43,376 nucleotides of DNA from Spongiibacteraceae bacterium UBA5047 (GCA_002415025.1 DIBR01000060.1:1-43376), one strand, 5' to 3'. Positions 9,007 through 18,550 are shown, numbered from the stretch's first letter. The notes: a model not told the origin generated them from the sequence alone. Numbers and translations are program-made.

Positions 9007-9027
9007 GCCGGCAGCGAAACTGCCGGC
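9007..9027 (-). terminator. stem-loop after the SDR gene, possible weak terminator
   Basis: The perfect 8-base-pair stem GCCGGCAG/CTGCCGGC has a 5-base loop CGAAA. It starts 15 bases beyond the SDR stop codon. No T run follows on the minus strand, so termination would be weak; it may instead stabilise the mRNA end. Confidence 0.4.
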
Positions 9028-9042
9028 AATATATTTAACAGC

Positions 9043-9819
9043 TTATACGATAACGGGGGGAGTGGCCGTAGCAGCGTTGTCGATCAGCATCTCTGCCGCA
9101 TTGACGAACTTCGACTCGTCAGAGGCCAGATACACAACCAGCGCGGCAATATCTTCAGGCTCGCACATCGGGTTTGCTTCAGTAGACAGCGATTCTATTT
9201 CTTCGCGGCTGGCCGACTCAGCGCCGGTGGCCACTTTAAAGACCATTGGCGTTTTCACGCCATCGGGATGAATCGAGTTGCAGCGAATGCCGTTACGCTG
9301 TTCGCGACAGTAAAGCGCTACCGACTTGGTCAAGGCGGCCACAGCACCCTTGCTGGCGCTATAGGCGGCGATAAACGACATTCCGTGCAACGCGGCTACC
9401 GATGACATGTTGATGATTGAACCGCCATTGCCACTAGCCTCCATGGCCGGAATTGCCGTTTTACAACCCAGGAATACGCCCTCGCTGTTAACTGCATTAA
9501 CGCGACGATAATCTTCAAGCGTGCAATCCACTACTGACCCCATGGTCATCATGCCCGCATTGTTAACCAACACATCCAGGCCGCCAAATTTCTCAACGGC
9601 CGTGTTAACAACTACCTGCCAATCGCTTTCGCTGGTGACATTGTGCTTAACAAACACCGCGTTTTCACCAATCTGGTCGGCAACCGCTTGTCCGTCTTTT
9701 TCGTTCAAATCGGTCAACACGACCTTGCCACCTTCGGCCGCCAGTCTAATCGCGTCTGCCCTGCCCATACCGCTTGCTGCGCCTGTCACGATGCAGACTT
9801 TGCCTTTTACTCTATCCAT
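9043..9819 (-). CDS. short-chain dehydrogenase/reductase (hydroxysteroid/alcohol dehydrogenase-like)
   Basis: A 258-residue classical SDR. The cofactor motif TGAASGMG is at 12-19, Asp37 after the second strand favours NAD(H), NNAG is at 86-89, and the catalytic Ser140, Tyr153 and Lys157 (YSASK) are intact. It resembles SDRs acting on cyclic alcohols, hydroxysteroids or 3-hydroxyacyl compounds. The start has GGAAGG just upstream. It precedes the LLM monooxygenase on the same strand. An alcohol-to-ketone step feeding the nearby monooxygenases is plausible but not demonstrable here. Confidence 0.9.
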   Translation of the reverse strand: MDRVKGKVCIVTGAASGMGRADAIRLAAEGGKVVLTDLNEKDGQAVADQIGENAVFVKHNVTSESDWQVVVNTAVEKFGGLDVLVNNAGMMTMGSVVDCTLEDYRRVNAVNSEGVFLGCKTAIPAMEASGNGGSIINMSSVAALHGMSFIAAYSASKGAVAALTKSVALYCREQRNGIRCNSIHPDGVKTPMVFKVATGAESASREEIESLSTEANPMCEPEDIAALVVYLASDESKFVNAAEMLIDNAATATPPVIV

Positions 9820-9960
9820 AATTCCTTCCAGTCATTCAGTGTAATGCCATTGATTGCCACGCAATCTGTTGCGCCCAATTCGCTCTTTTTTGCAGTCGAG
9901 CCTGTCAGTGTGATTTGAGCGGGCGCTAGTTAATCACGGCGCCCGGACAATGAAAAGCCG

Positions 9961-9969
9961 TGCTATAGT
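9961..9969 (+). promoter_or_regulatory. possible extended -10 promoter for the DUF1499 gene
   Basis: TGCTATAGT is a TGn-TATAGT extended -10 box about 67 bases before the start codon. No convincing -35 is seen. A GC-rich inverted repeat (GGGCGC/GCGCCC, 9921-9944) lies just upstream. Confidence 0.33.
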
Positions 9970-10035
9970 TACCATCTCGTAAGCACTGTCTCTTAGCCAC
10001 TATATAAGTACTTTACAATCAAAGAGGTAGCATCA

Positions 10036-10755
10036 ATGCCTGTTTCCCGCATCGCGAAAACCAGCAGCGTGCTGGGTATTCTCAGCCTTCTCCTGCTGCC
10101 CGTGTCAGCGCTGGGTACTCAATTCGGCGTATTTCACTTTCGTATAGGCTTGCTGCTATTTTTGGCCGCCGCGATTATCGGTCTCGTGGTAATTGTCATT
10201 GCCGCACTGCGCACCCGGCGCCAACCGGACGAAGCGAGCCAAAAACAGTTGAGCCGCTCGGCACTATTGGCGCTGCCCGCGATTGCCGCCTTCGGCTTTA
10301 CCGCGCTCTCGGGTGGGGGCGCCCCGCTTATCCACAATGTCACGACCAACCCGGACAATCCGCCCGCTTTCGTCGCGGCAGCTTCCAGACGCGGTGGCGA
10401 ATCCAACCCCCTGACCTATACTGAGGAAACCGCCGCATTGCAGAAGGCGGGCTACCCTGACCTTAAAACGCTCCATACCCCGTTATCGTCCGATCAGGCC
10501 TTTGCCCGGGCACTGAGTGTTTGCAACCTGCTCGGTTGGGAGGTCTATCACGAGGACAAAAATGCAGGGCAAATAGAAGCTGTTGCCAGTACTCGCTGGT
10601 TCAACTTCAAAGACGATATTGCGATCAGGCTGCAAGCCGGCGATTCGGGTACCGCGATTGACTTGCGCTCGGTATCACGGGTCGGAAAAGGCGACCTCGG
10701 GGCCAATGCTCGCAGAATCCAAAAGTTTATCGCCCTGTTCGCCGAAAGCGACTAA
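10036..10755 (+). CDS. DUF1499 domain membrane protein
   Basis: A 239-residue protein with two N-terminal membrane segments (about 12-30 and 36-60), a possible third near 76-95, then a DUF1499 (PF07386) domain from about 110 to the end. Characteristic runs are NPLTYTEETAALQKAGYPDLKTL, the central WEVYHEDKNAGQIEAVASTRWFNFKDDIAIRL, and DLRSVSRVGKGDLGANARRIQKF. The domain's biochemical role is unknown; it probably faces one side of the inner membrane. GAGG precedes the ATG. It stands alone between a divergent SDR and the PBP-like/porin/EAL trio and has no obvious functional link to either. Confidence 0.85.
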   Translation: MPVSRIAKTSSVLGILSLLLLPVSALGTQFGVFHFRIGLLLFLAAAIIGLVVIVIAALRTRRQPDEASQKQLSRSALLALPAIAAFGFTALSGGGAPLIHNVTTNPDNPPAFVAAASRRGGESNPLTYTEETAALQKAGYPDLKTLHTPLSSDQAFARALSVCNLLGWEVYHEDKNAGQIEAVASTRWFNFKDDIAIRLQAGDSGTAIDLRSVSRVGKGDLGANARRIQKFIALFAESD

Positions 10756-10812
10756 AGTTTTAGCGTCACTTGCCGATAGTGAATATATTGGCTACATGCT
10801 CAGGACTCAAAC

Positions 10813-11316
10813 ATGCAATCAGTCGGTCGAAGCAAATCCAGACAGCGCGCAGTTGCCGCGGCTTTTCTGGTGGCGCTTCTCGGCATGGCGGCGCTCCCCC
10901 TGCATAGTGCAGAGGACCTCGACCCTCAGGTTATTGTCCATCACGGTGTTGATCTGCCTTCCAATTTCAGCACCAGTACACTGAGGGCTATTTTTTCGGG
11001 ACGGATGCAGCGCTGGCCTAACGGAACACGCATTAAAGCCTTTGTGCTGCCCCACGATCACCCGATTCATCAAAATTTCTGCCGCAAAGTACTGCGCACC
11101 TTCCCCTACGTGCTGCAGCAGCAATGGGACCAGCAAACCTTTACTGGCTCGGGTATTCCCCCGGTAGAAATTGCCACAACTTACCAGCTCCACAAATTGG
11201 TCAGCTCCACGCCGGGAGCTATCGGCTACGGACGCAAGCACAATAGTTCCGGTAGCTGGATTCAATTCGTGGGTGGGGAGAGCGCACAACACACTCCGGG
11301 GGCGTTGCCATTCTGA
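10813..11316 (+). CDS. small phosphate-binding-protein-like periplasmic protein
   Basis: A 167-residue secreted protein with a signal peptide to about residue 33. The rest corresponds to one lobe-sized part of a PstS/PBP-like substrate-binding fold: LPSNFSTSTLRAIFSGRMQRWPNGTRIKAFVLPHDHPIHQNFCRKVL, then QLHKLVSSTPGAIGYG. It is about half the length of a true PstS, so it is more likely a sensor or adaptor than a transport receptor. Its stop overlaps the start of the outer-membrane barrel gene by one base, and a GGDEF/EAL protein follows. No ABC-transporter permease or ATPase gene is nearby. Confidence 0.8.
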   Translation: MQSVGRSKSRQRAVAAAFLVALLGMAALPLHSAEDLDPQVIVHHGVDLPSNFSTSTLRAIFSGRMQRWPNGTRIKAFVLPHDHPIHQNFCRKVLRTFPYVLQQQWDQQTFTGSGIPPVEIATTYQLHKLVSSTPGAIGYGRKHNSSGSWIQFVGGESAQHTPGALPF

Positions 11317-12455
11317 TGAACAAGCCAGCGATATTCATACTCCGAATCACTACCCTGACCTTACTGCTGGGCGTTAGCGGTGGCCATGCAGACGACTTCA
11401 AATGGCACGGCTTTGCCAGCCAGGCCTACCTCTACAGCACCGGAGGCAACAACGTTTATGGGGAGAGCACCGACGGTTCAACGGAATTTTTTGAGGTTGG
11501 CCTTGGCGGTCAGTACCAGCTAAATAATTCCCTGCACCTTGCCGGCCAGATTCTGTCACGCGACGCCGGCGCGACTGACAATGGCAGCATTCGCGCAGAC
11601 TACCTGTATGCCGACCTGCGCATCGCCCAATTGGATGAATCGGCCCTCGGCCTTCGCGTAGGGCGAGTGCGCAACCCTTTCGGCTTTTACAATGCGACCC
11701 GCGACGTGCTGTTCACCCGCCCATCCATCTTGCTGCCGCAAATGTATTACGATGCGACCGGCGTTCGTGAATTGTTCTTTTCAGCAGACGGCGTTCAACT
11801 TTACGGGTATTGGGACCACAGCGGCGGTACAACAAGCTTCACCAGCACGTTTGGTCGCAACGACACGCTGTCGTCCAAGACCTTTGACAATATTGTAGGC
11901 GGGAATGGCGCAGCGGTTGGTAAAGCGGCGCTGAAGAACCCCATATTTGCGCAGCTAATGCATGCAAGCCTTGGCGAGCAATGGAAGGCCGGCGTGAGTA
12001 TTTTGAATACTACCCTGGATTTTCGTGCCGGTGGCGGCTTGTTGCCCTCAGGCTCACTCGAAGCCAACGTGGTGGCGGTATCGGCGCAGCGAAACTTCGC
12101 AAAACTGTCCGTCACAGCCGAATACGCCCTGCTAACGTCGTCGGCAAATTTCGGCCCATTCAGCGGATCAATGAAGTCGGAATCGCTCTACCTACAAGGC
12201 GAATTTCGTGCCACACCTCGCTGGACAGCCCTGATACGACTGGACAACCAGCTGGGGGACAGGGAGCGCCCGAACGAGACCGACACCCTGATTCTAACGC
12301 TTGGGGCACGCTGGGCGCCGGCCAGAAACTGGCAAATTGCAGCCGAGTTACACGGCATGCGCGGCACCGCAGGCATTCCCCGCTCTGACAATCCCGTCAA
12401 TCCGCTCTATGCCCGAACGGAATTATTTGTCATTATGGGAGGATTCAGATTCTAA
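11316..12455 (+). CDS. outer-membrane beta-barrel (porin-like) protein
   Basis: A 379-residue protein with a signal peptide (MNKPAIFILRITTLTLLLGVSGGHA) and alternating-residue strands rich in aromatic residues: FKWHGFASQAYLYSTGGNN, ALGLRVGRVRNPFGFYNATRD, and a C-terminal FVIMGGFRF ending in phenylalanine, the outer-membrane insertion signal. RVGRVRNPFGFYN resembles the strand of phosphate-selective and other trimeric-type porins. It overlaps the upstream PBP-like gene (TGATG) and is 18 bases before the GGDEF/EAL gene, so one transcript probably covers all three. Ligand specificity is unknown. Confidence 0.82.
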   Translation: MNKPAIFILRITTLTLLLGVSGGHADDFKWHGFASQAYLYSTGGNNVYGESTDGSTEFFEVGLGGQYQLNNSLHLAGQILSRDAGATDNGSIRADYLYADLRIAQLDESALGLRVGRVRNPFGFYNATRDVLFTRPSILLPQMYYDATGVRELFFSADGVQLYGYWDHSGGTTSFTSTFGRNDTLSSKTFDNIVGGNGAAVGKAALKNPIFAQLMHASLGEQWKAGVSILNTTLDFRAGGGLLPSGSLEANVVAVSAQRNFAKLSVTAEYALLTSSANFGPFSGSMKSESLYLQGEFRATPRWTALIRLDNQLGDRERPNETDTLILTLGARWAPARNWQIAAELHGMRGTAGIPRSDNPVNPLYARTELFVIMGGFRF

Positions 12456-12473
12456 TAAGCTCCTTGCCGCCAT

Positions 12474-15290
12474 ATGAGCCAGCCGAACAATCAGGTTCGC
12501 ATCAGTTTACAGACCAAATTGTTGGCCACTATTGCCCTTATTCTGGCCGTAGTGCTGGTTGGCAATAGCCTCGCAAATTATTACCGGGCAAGCCTCACAA
12601 ATCAGCAAATGGCCGAATTGCGCCTGCTGAACCTGTATTCGACCTTCGAGAATCTGGCGGCCCGCTCTACCCTCCTGTTTGAACGGCAAATTAGCCAGAT
12701 CGACCCCGACGCGCTGCTGCGCAAGGGCAAAGATGCGCCCCGACAAGTACCCGACGTCTTCGCAGGTTTGCTAGGGCTGCAAATGACAACAGCTGACGGC
12801 GGCATTCTGGCGCAGTGGCAATTCTCGGAAAATATCGAATTTTCGAAGGATGCCCGGCACGAGGACGCTCTGGCGCTGGTAGGCGCCCAGCAACGACCCT
12901 ACAGCCTCATTCACTGCGCGAACCGTTGCCTGCAGAGCAGCTATGTCCCGGCGTTAACCAAAGCCGGACAATTTGTGATCATCTATGCCGTTCGCCCACT
13001 TGACGAAATGCTGATCGATTTCCAGCAATCCACCACCGGTGAAATTGCGCTGATCAATGCCCGCGCCGATGCCTACAATACAAAGCCGATCGCACTGGCG
13101 AGCAATGCTGAAAGCAGCGTTCCCCTGATAGAGGAAATGCAGCAGCTGACCGGCTTCCTTGATGGCGGGCGCACCCACTACCGCAACACCAGTCGCGGCA
13201 CCTACATTGCGCAGACTTTTTCGGTGTCACGCGAGCTCGCAGACAGCTCTGCCAGAGTGGCTATTCTTGCGAGCGACTCTCAAACCGTCTCGTTTATGCG
13301 CGAAACCCTGAGAACCTGGTTGATTACCGGCAGTATTGCCCTTCTCGCCACCATCTTTCTCACCTATTTTGCCCTGCGAACCACACTGAAGAAGCTGGTA
13401 AACCTGTCACGGGTAATTCCCATGCTTTCGCATTCAAGCTACCACGAGCTGCGCAAGTCCATCGCACCTTACACCAGTAAGCCGGGGTTTGTTGACGAAG
13501 TAGATCAACTCAACTTCGCCGTGCTTGACGTTGCCAGCGCTCTCGAGGAGATGGAGAGTTCTGTTTCGGAAACTCGTACCGCTTTGCTGGCAAAAATTGA
13601 CGAGCTCAAAGAAACCCAGGATTTCAACGACGTTCTGGTTAACGACTCGCCTCTCGTCATCGTGGCGCATTCTCCTACCGGGCAGATACAAATGCTAAAC
13701 GAGTACGGTCGGGAGCTATCCGGCTGGAGCGACAGGGACGTTGAACTCAGGAATATTTCTCAGCTGATTTTGCCTGACCTGTCGGGGCGCACTATCTCCG
13801 AGCTGCTGACATCGCTGGTAGAAGGTAATGAAAAACGCATCCAGACTGAACAATTGATGGTGGGCACCCGTAACCGCGTGCATGATCTGACCTGGATGCA
13901 TGCCGCTGTAAACACCAAAGGTGACCCCCTGATTTTATCGGTCGGCCTGGATATTACCGAACGCCGTCGTTCCGAGAGCCGTCTGCGCTGGCTGAGCAAG
14001 CACGACAATGTGACCGACCTGCTCAACCGCGAAGCCTTTCATGAAGAAGCCAGCCTGCTTATTCAGCAGTATGCCGATACCCATCGTATCGATTTTGTCT
14101 TGCTGGACATCGACAAGTTCGCAGCAATTAACGATATGTACGGCTTCCAGAACGGCGATGTCGTGTTAAAGGAAACGGCTCGCTTTGTCGAAAGAATGAT
14201 CAGCAGCGACACCATTATCGCCCGCACCGGCCCCAATGAATTCTCGGCCCTACTGATAAACGAGCGCGCCGAAACAGCACCAAACAATGACACGATTAAC
14301 AACCCGCTGATGGGACGGCAACTGCGATTTTATTCGGTACTGGATCAGGATGCAGTAGAGATTTCTCTAACAGGGGTGATTGCCCATTACCCTCACGACG
14401 GCCATTCCATTGATGAGCTGGTCAGCAACACCTCCGCCGCCCTGCGCAAACTCGGACCTCTGGAAAAGGGCAAGATCAATCGCATGGTCGAGTCTGTGGA
14501 CAACCGCGCCATGCGTCAGGAACGCATCCAGATTCACGACAATATCGTCAAGGCTTTGTCCGACGAACGCTTTATTCTCCTGTACCAGCCCATCTACAAC
14601 GTCTCGGAAGAGCGCATCACCCATTGCGAATGCCTGGTCAGAATGCGCTCTGAAAATGGCCACCTGGTGTCTCCCGCCGGGTTTATGGATATCGCGAAAG
14701 AGCACGGCCTGATGTCTCGGCTGGACTTGTTGGTGCTCCGCATGGCGCTTGTGCAACTAAGCGCCTGGCATAAGCAGGGGCTGGACTTAAAGCTCAGCGT
14801 CAATGTAACCGCGGCCACCTTTGAAAGCGACCTGTTTATAAAGGAACTGAAAAGCCTCATTCTCGAAACCGGCGCACGCGCCGACAAACTGATTTTTGAA
14901 ATTGTTGAAACGGAAGCCATCAACAACCTCAGTACGGCTAAAGAGCTATGCGACCGCCTCGCCGAACTCAATGTTCAAATTGCTTTCGACGATTTTGGTA
15001 TCGGCTTTACATCCTTTGAGTATCTGCGTGACTTGCCGGTTGACTACATCAAAATTGACCAGTCGTTTATTCGCTACCTTTACAAGCGTAAAAGCGATCA
15101 GTTACTGGTTAAGTCGATGGTTGATATGGCTGTAGCACTGGGCAAGAAAGTGGTCGCTGAAGGTGTTGAAGACGACGGCAGCGCCGATATTTTGCGGAGC
15201 ATGGGTGTACATTATTTGCAGGGCTATTTTATCTCCCGCCCACGCCACGTCGAAGAACTCGACCTGAACTTCACAATGGAGATTGTTTAG
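12474..15290 (+). CDS. membrane sensor with PAS, degenerate GGDEF and intact-looking EAL domain
   Basis: A 938-residue c-di-GMP signalling protein. A first membrane segment (about 16-36) and a second (about 281-302) bracket a periplasmic sensor region of about 245 residues. A PAS domain lies near 380-495 and a GGDEF domain near 505-675. The GGDEF signature is GPNEF (586-590), so cyclase activity is unlikely. The EAL domain (about 690-930) has ECL for EAL (Glu719) but keeps Asn777, Glu809, Asp839-Asp840 (DDFG), Lys860, Asp862, Glu896 and Gln916, so phosphodiesterase activity is likely. It is co-transcribed with the PBP-like and porin genes, which suggests periplasmic ligand input. The ribosome site is poor, so translation may be coupled. 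Confidence 0.9.
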   Translation: MSQPNNQVRISLQTKLLATIALILAVVLVGNSLANYYRASLTNQQMAELRLLNLYSTFENLAARSTLLFERQISQIDPDALLRKGKDAPRQVPDVFAGLLGLQMTTADGGILAQWQFSENIEFSKDARHEDALALVGAQQRPYSLIHCANRCLQSSYVPALTKAGQFVIIYAVRPLDEMLIDFQQSTTGEIALINARADAYNTKPIALASNAESSVPLIEEMQQLTGFLDGGRTHYRNTSRGTYIAQTFSVSRELADSSARVAILASDSQTVSFMRETLRTWLITGSIALLATIFLTYFALRTTLKKLVNLSRVIPMLSHSSYHELRKSIAPYTSKPGFVDEVDQLNFAVLDVASALEEMESSVSETRTALLAKIDELKETQDFNDVLVNDSPLVIVAHSPTGQIQMLNEYGRELSGWSDRDVELRNISQLILPDLSGRTISELLTSLVEGNEKRIQTEQLMVGTRNRVHDLTWMHAAVNTKGDPLILSVGLDITERRRSESRLRWLSKHDNVTDLLNREAFHEEASLLIQQYADTHRIDFVLLDIDKFAAINDMYGFQNGDVVLKETARFVERMISSDTIIARTGPNEFSALLINERAETAPNNDTINNPLMGRQLRFYSVLDQDAVEISLTGVIAHYPHDGHSIDELVSNTSAALRKLGPLEKGKINRMVESVDNRAMRQERIQIHDNIVKALSDERFILLYQPIYNVSEERITHCECLVRMRSENGHLVSPAGFMDIAKEHGLMSRLDLLVLRMALVQLSAWHKQGLDLKLSVNVTAATFESDLFIKELKSLILETGARADKLIFEIVETEAINNLSTAKELCDRLAELNVQIAFDDFGIGFTSFEYLRDLPVDYIKIDQSFIRYLYKRKSDQLLVKSMVDMAVALGKKVVAEGVEDDGSADILRSMGVHYLQGYFISRPRHVEELDLNFTMEIV

Positions 15291-15337
15291 CTAGCGCCGA
15301 GCCGCTGCCACTCCTCACCTAAACTAACTGCATACTC

Positions 15338-16816
15338 TTAACTACGCACCCTGGAAACAGCCGCCTTCCAACCGTGGTAGCGCCGTTCCCGCTCTAGCTC
15401 AGCCATGGCTGGATGAAAAGTTTTCTCGGCCGTCCAGCGTCTCTGAAAATCTTCCAGTGAACTGAATACCCCCGTTTGCAAGCCTGCCAGACAGGCAGCG
15501 CCCAGAGCCGTTGTCTCAATGACCGCCGGTCTTTGACAGTCGCAACCCACCATATCCGCAAGCCGCTGCATCAGCCAGTTGTTGACCACCATACCGCCAT
15601 CAACCCGCAATGCATCTACCGTTGCGCCGTCACTGCGCATCGCGTCAAGCAAATCACGCGACTGGTAGCACACGGCCTCCAGCGTAGCTCGGGCTATATG
15701 GGCAATTTGCGTATCCCGGGTAATACCCAGAATGGCGCCGCGCGCATCCGGGTCCCAATAGGGCGCACCGAGGCCGGTGAAGGCAGGCACCATATAAACA
15801 CCGTTAGAACTGCTGACACTCTCCGCCAGTTCCTGCATTTGCGAAGCGCTTCCTATCAGATGCAAACCATCGCGCAGCCACTGCACAGCCGCTCCCGCCA
15901 CAAAAATGCTGCCTTCAAGCGCATAGGTCACCTGATTGTTCAATCGATAGGCAACGGTAGTCAGCAGCCGGTTCTGGGAAGTAACGGCTTTCCCGCCTGT
16001 ATTAAGCATCACAAAACAGCCCGTGCCGTAGGTACTTTTTACCATTCCCGGCTCGAAACAGGCTTGACCAACGGTGGCCGCTTGCTGATCGCCAATCATG
16101 GCGGCGATCGGCAAACTCTGCCCAAACAAGTCCGGCTCTGAAAGGCCGAAGTCATCCGCAGAGTTTCGCACCTCGGGCAACACCGATGCCGGAATATTCA
16201 ACAGCGACAGTAATTCTTCATCCCAGCGCTGGGTATGGATATTGAACAACAGGGTACGCGATGCATTGGTCGCATCGGTTGCATGCACCTTGCCTGCGGT
16301 TAAACGCCACAGCAGAAAACTGTCAATGGTGCCAAAAGCCAGCTCGCCACGTTCGGCGCGCTCCCGTGCACCCGGTATATTATCCAGCATCCAGGCGAGT
16401 TTGGTGCCGGAAAAGTAGGGATCCAGCAACAACCCGGTACGACGCATTACCAGAGATTCAACACCTTGACTACGCAGCGATTCACACAGCCGGGTGGTAC
16501 GACGATCTTGCCAGACAATAGCCCGCCCCAGTGGTTCACCTGTTTGTCTATCCCAAAGGGCCGTGGTTTCGCGCTGATTGGTAATACCGATGGCACGAAT
16601 ATCGGCGGCCGACAAACCCGCGTTTGCGATTGCATCGCGGCACACTTGCAGCGTGCTACTCCAAATATCAGACAGCTCGTGCTCAACCCAGCCGTCTTCC
16701 GGAAAGTGCTGGGGAAATTCCTGCTGGCCCACACCGCAAATCCGGCCGTGGTCGTCAAAGACAATCGCGCGCGAACTGGTAGTGCCCTGATCAATCGCAA
16801 GCAAGTACTTGGCCAT
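15338..16816 (-). CDS. glpK: glycerol kinase
   Basis: A 492-residue FGGY-family kinase that phosphorylates glycerol to sn-glycerol 3-phosphate with ATP. It matches GlpK over its full length: AIDQGTTSSRAIVFD at the N-terminus, NQRETT (the Arg-Glu substrate pair), the catalytic-region GDQQAATVGQ, and the C-terminal ALRVDGGMVVNNWLMQ with ATP-site glycines. GGAG lies about 10 bases before the ATG. No glpF, glpD or glpR is adjacent; the gene stands alone between a convergent EAL gene and an upstream SDR gene with a terminator in between. It links glycerol or membrane-lipid breakdown to central metabolism. Confidence 0.97.
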   Translation of the reverse strand: MAKYLLAIDQGTTSSRAIVFDDHGRICGVGQQEFPQHFPEDGWVEHELSDIWSSTLQVCRDAIANAGLSAADIRAIGITNQRETTALWDRQTGEPLGRAIVWQDRRTTRLCESLRSQGVESLVMRRTGLLLDPYFSGTKLAWMLDNIPGARERAERGELAFGTIDSFLLWRLTAGKVHATDATNASRTLLFNIHTQRWDEELLSLLNIPASVLPEVRNSADDFGLSEPDLFGQSLPIAAMIGDQQAATVGQACFEPGMVKSTYGTGCFVMLNTGGKAVTSQNRLLTTVAYRLNNQVTYALEGSIFVAGAAVQWLRDGLHLIGSASQMQELAESVSSSNGVYMVPAFTGLGAPYWDPDARGAILGITRDTQIAHIARATLEAVCYQSRDLLDAMRSDGATVDALRVDGGMVVNNWLMQRLADMVGCDCQRPAVIETTALGAACLAGLQTGVFSSLEDFQRRWTAEKTFHPAMAELERERRYHGWKAAVSRVRS

Positions 16817-16896
16817 GCTGCTTTACTCCTCGCCGGCAGGATTATTCGATTTATGCAGGTTGAATGACAATGGCATAAACCTTATCACCCCAAACA

Positions 16897-16925
16897 AAAA
16901 CGCGCCACGAGGGCGCGTTTTTTTG
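16897..16925 (-). terminator. terminator after the second SDR gene
   Basis: The stem ACGCGCC/GGGCGCGT with loop ACGA is flanked by A residues on the left and T residues on the right, so it can work in both directions. It lies between glpK and the SDR gene, both on the minus strand, and separates their transcripts. Confidence 0.7.
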
Positions 16926-16943
16926 TAGTAAAACCGGCTGTTG

Positions 16944-17693
16944 TCAGGAGAGCGTACCGCCATCCACCCGAATATGTTCCCCGGTGACATGGGCGCCATC
17001 CTCAGACGCCAGCATGGCAATAACGCCCGCAACCACTTTCGGTTCCTTCGGGCCGGTGAGCGAACTGATCCGCGCCAGCAAGTCAAAATCGGCATCTTCC
17101 GGGAAGCTGACATTTGCCGCCATATTCGTAGAGATATCGCCAGGACACACACAATTGGCGCGCACACCACGCTTGGCATACTCAACGGCAATCGTGCGAG
17201 TCATGGCCAGCACGGCACCCTTGGTTGCGCCGTAGGCCGTGCCCCAAGGCAAGCCACTTAGCGATGCCGTAGATGCTGCATTCACAATATTACCCTTGGT
17301 TTTCAGCAGTTCCGGCAACACCGCTTTACACAATAAAAAGGTTCCCGTCAGATTGACATCCAGCACACGCTGCCAGTCTGCCAGCGCCAGCTCATGACAG
17401 TTATCAAAGCGCAGGATGCCCGCCATATTCACCACTGCATCAAGCTTGCCGTAAGTTGCAATACATTCTTGCACACAGGCGTTTACGTCGCTCTCGGAGC
17501 TGATATCCAGCTTACGGGCGGTCGCTTCACCCCCCGACTTTTTGATTGCAGCCACGGCGTCATTCAGCGCTGCTTCATTGATATCGGTGCAGTATATTTT
17601 CCCGCCTTCCTCGGCCAGACGCACTGCAGCGGCTTGTCCTATGCCCGATGCTGCACCGGTGACCAGTACTACCCTGTTATCAAAACGATTCAT
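16944..17693 (-). CDS. short-chain dehydrogenase/reductase
   Basis: A 249-residue classical SDR. TGAASGIG is at 12-19, Asp37 suggests NAD(H) use, and the catalytic Ser141, Tyr154 and Lys158 (YGATK) are present. The usual NNAG is NMAG at 89-92, a common variant. The C-terminal GEHIRVDGG is typical of FabG-like and hydroxyacyl/hydroxysteroid SDRs. It has its own terminator downstream and is divergent from the secreted-protein gene at 17862. Proximity to two acyl-CoA dehydrogenases fits a catabolic role, but the substrate is not defined. Confidence 0.9.
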   Translation of the reverse strand: MNRFDNRVVLVTGAASGIGQAAAVRLAEEGGKIYCTDINEAALNDAVAAIKKSGGEATARKLDISSESDVNACVQECIATYGKLDAVVNMAGILRFDNCHELALADWQRVLDVNLTGTFLLCKAVLPELLKTKGNIVNAASTASLSGLPWGTAYGATKGAVLAMTRTIAVEYAKRGVRANCVCPGDISTNMAANVSFPEDADFDLLARISSLTGPKEPKVVAGVIAMLASEDGAHVTGEHIRVDGGTLS

Positions 17694-17861
17694 CTGGTTA
17701 TTCTCTCCGTAATCTCTTATTAGGGGCGCGCGCCGGAAAATAGCGCTTCAAAAAGTGACACAGCATTGCTCATCACTGTGAAGTGGGTCAAGCAAGGCAG
17801 GTTCAACTTCTTGTACCTTCTGTGATCTGCCTATAACAACAGTGTCCACCAAGGATAGCTC

Positions 17862-18443
17862 ATGCCGTTCATCACGCGCAGTGCGAAAGCGCCCGTATTT
17901 GCCGCCCTTCTCATAGCGCTTGCTGTATCACCGGCTATTGACGCCGCAGAAGATTGCAGCTTGCAAGGCGGACGAAAAATAACTGATGGTCGCAATTCAG
18001 TCGTTATCGCCGATCATTCGGCGTTTGACCCCTACCACTTTGTGCTGGTCGACCCGGTGAATATCAACGCTGCCCAGAAACACCGGTTATCCGACTATCA
18101 GCAGGCGCGCCTGCGCACCACCTTCAAGCAGGTTATCGAGCATGACTGGCAGGAAAGGCTCGGCTGGCGCAGCGGAAAACGCGCGGGCGATCGGGTACTG
18201 CGCCTTAATATCGAGATCAATGACATCGTCATCGACACGGCCGATACGAGCATGAGCCTCGACGTGTTTCTCAGTGACAGCCTCACCGGGGAACCCCTGC
18301 TCGTCCAGTGCAACGAAAAACTCAACGTAGACCCGAAGATTGCCGCTATCGGGCAAAGTGACAGGTTGTTCTGGGCTCACCTCCAAAGCAGTGTCAGACA
18401 TTGGGGCGCGGGGCTTGGCAGCCATCTTATGACGCCCTACTGA
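17862..18443 (+). CDS. secreted protein, DUF3313-like
   Basis: A 193-residue protein with a signal peptide to about residue 29 (AFAALLIALAVSPAIDA-type core) and no lipobox. The mature part has the pattern FVLVDPVNINA, a helix YQQARLRTTFKQVIEHDWQERLGW, then LRLNIEINDIVIDTADTSMSLDVFLSDSLTGEPLL. This resembles DUF3313-type envelope proteins, though recognition is by pattern only. Cys33 and Cys146 could form a disulfide. AAGGA lies 7 bases before the ATG. It sits 107 bases upstream of the acyl-CoA dehydrogenase pair. Function is unknown. Confidence 0.6.
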   Translation: MPFITRSAKAPVFAALLIALAVSPAIDAAEDCSLQGGRKITDGRNSVVIADHSAFDPYHFVLVDPVNINAAQKHRLSDYQQARLRTTFKQVIEHDWQERLGWRSGKRAGDRVLRLNIEINDIVIDTADTSMSLDVFLSDSLTGEPLLVQCNEKLNVDPKIAAIGQSDRLFWAHLQSSVRHWGAGLGSHLMTPY

Positions 18444-18550
18444 CCGAAATTGTCAATGAATCTGCCGTGATTCACCCTTGAGTTTAGGCCGGTCTCCGCT
18501 AAGCTTTGCTCATCAATTTTCCGAGCAATTCGATTCACAAGGAGACCTCT

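Noticed and set aside
15476..16141. 221-codon plus-strand frame
   Set aside because: Antisense of glpK, which is certain.
17832..17837. TATAAC box before the secreted DUF3313-like gene
   Set aside because: The nearest TTGTAC is only 15 bases upstream, so the pair is a poor promoter.
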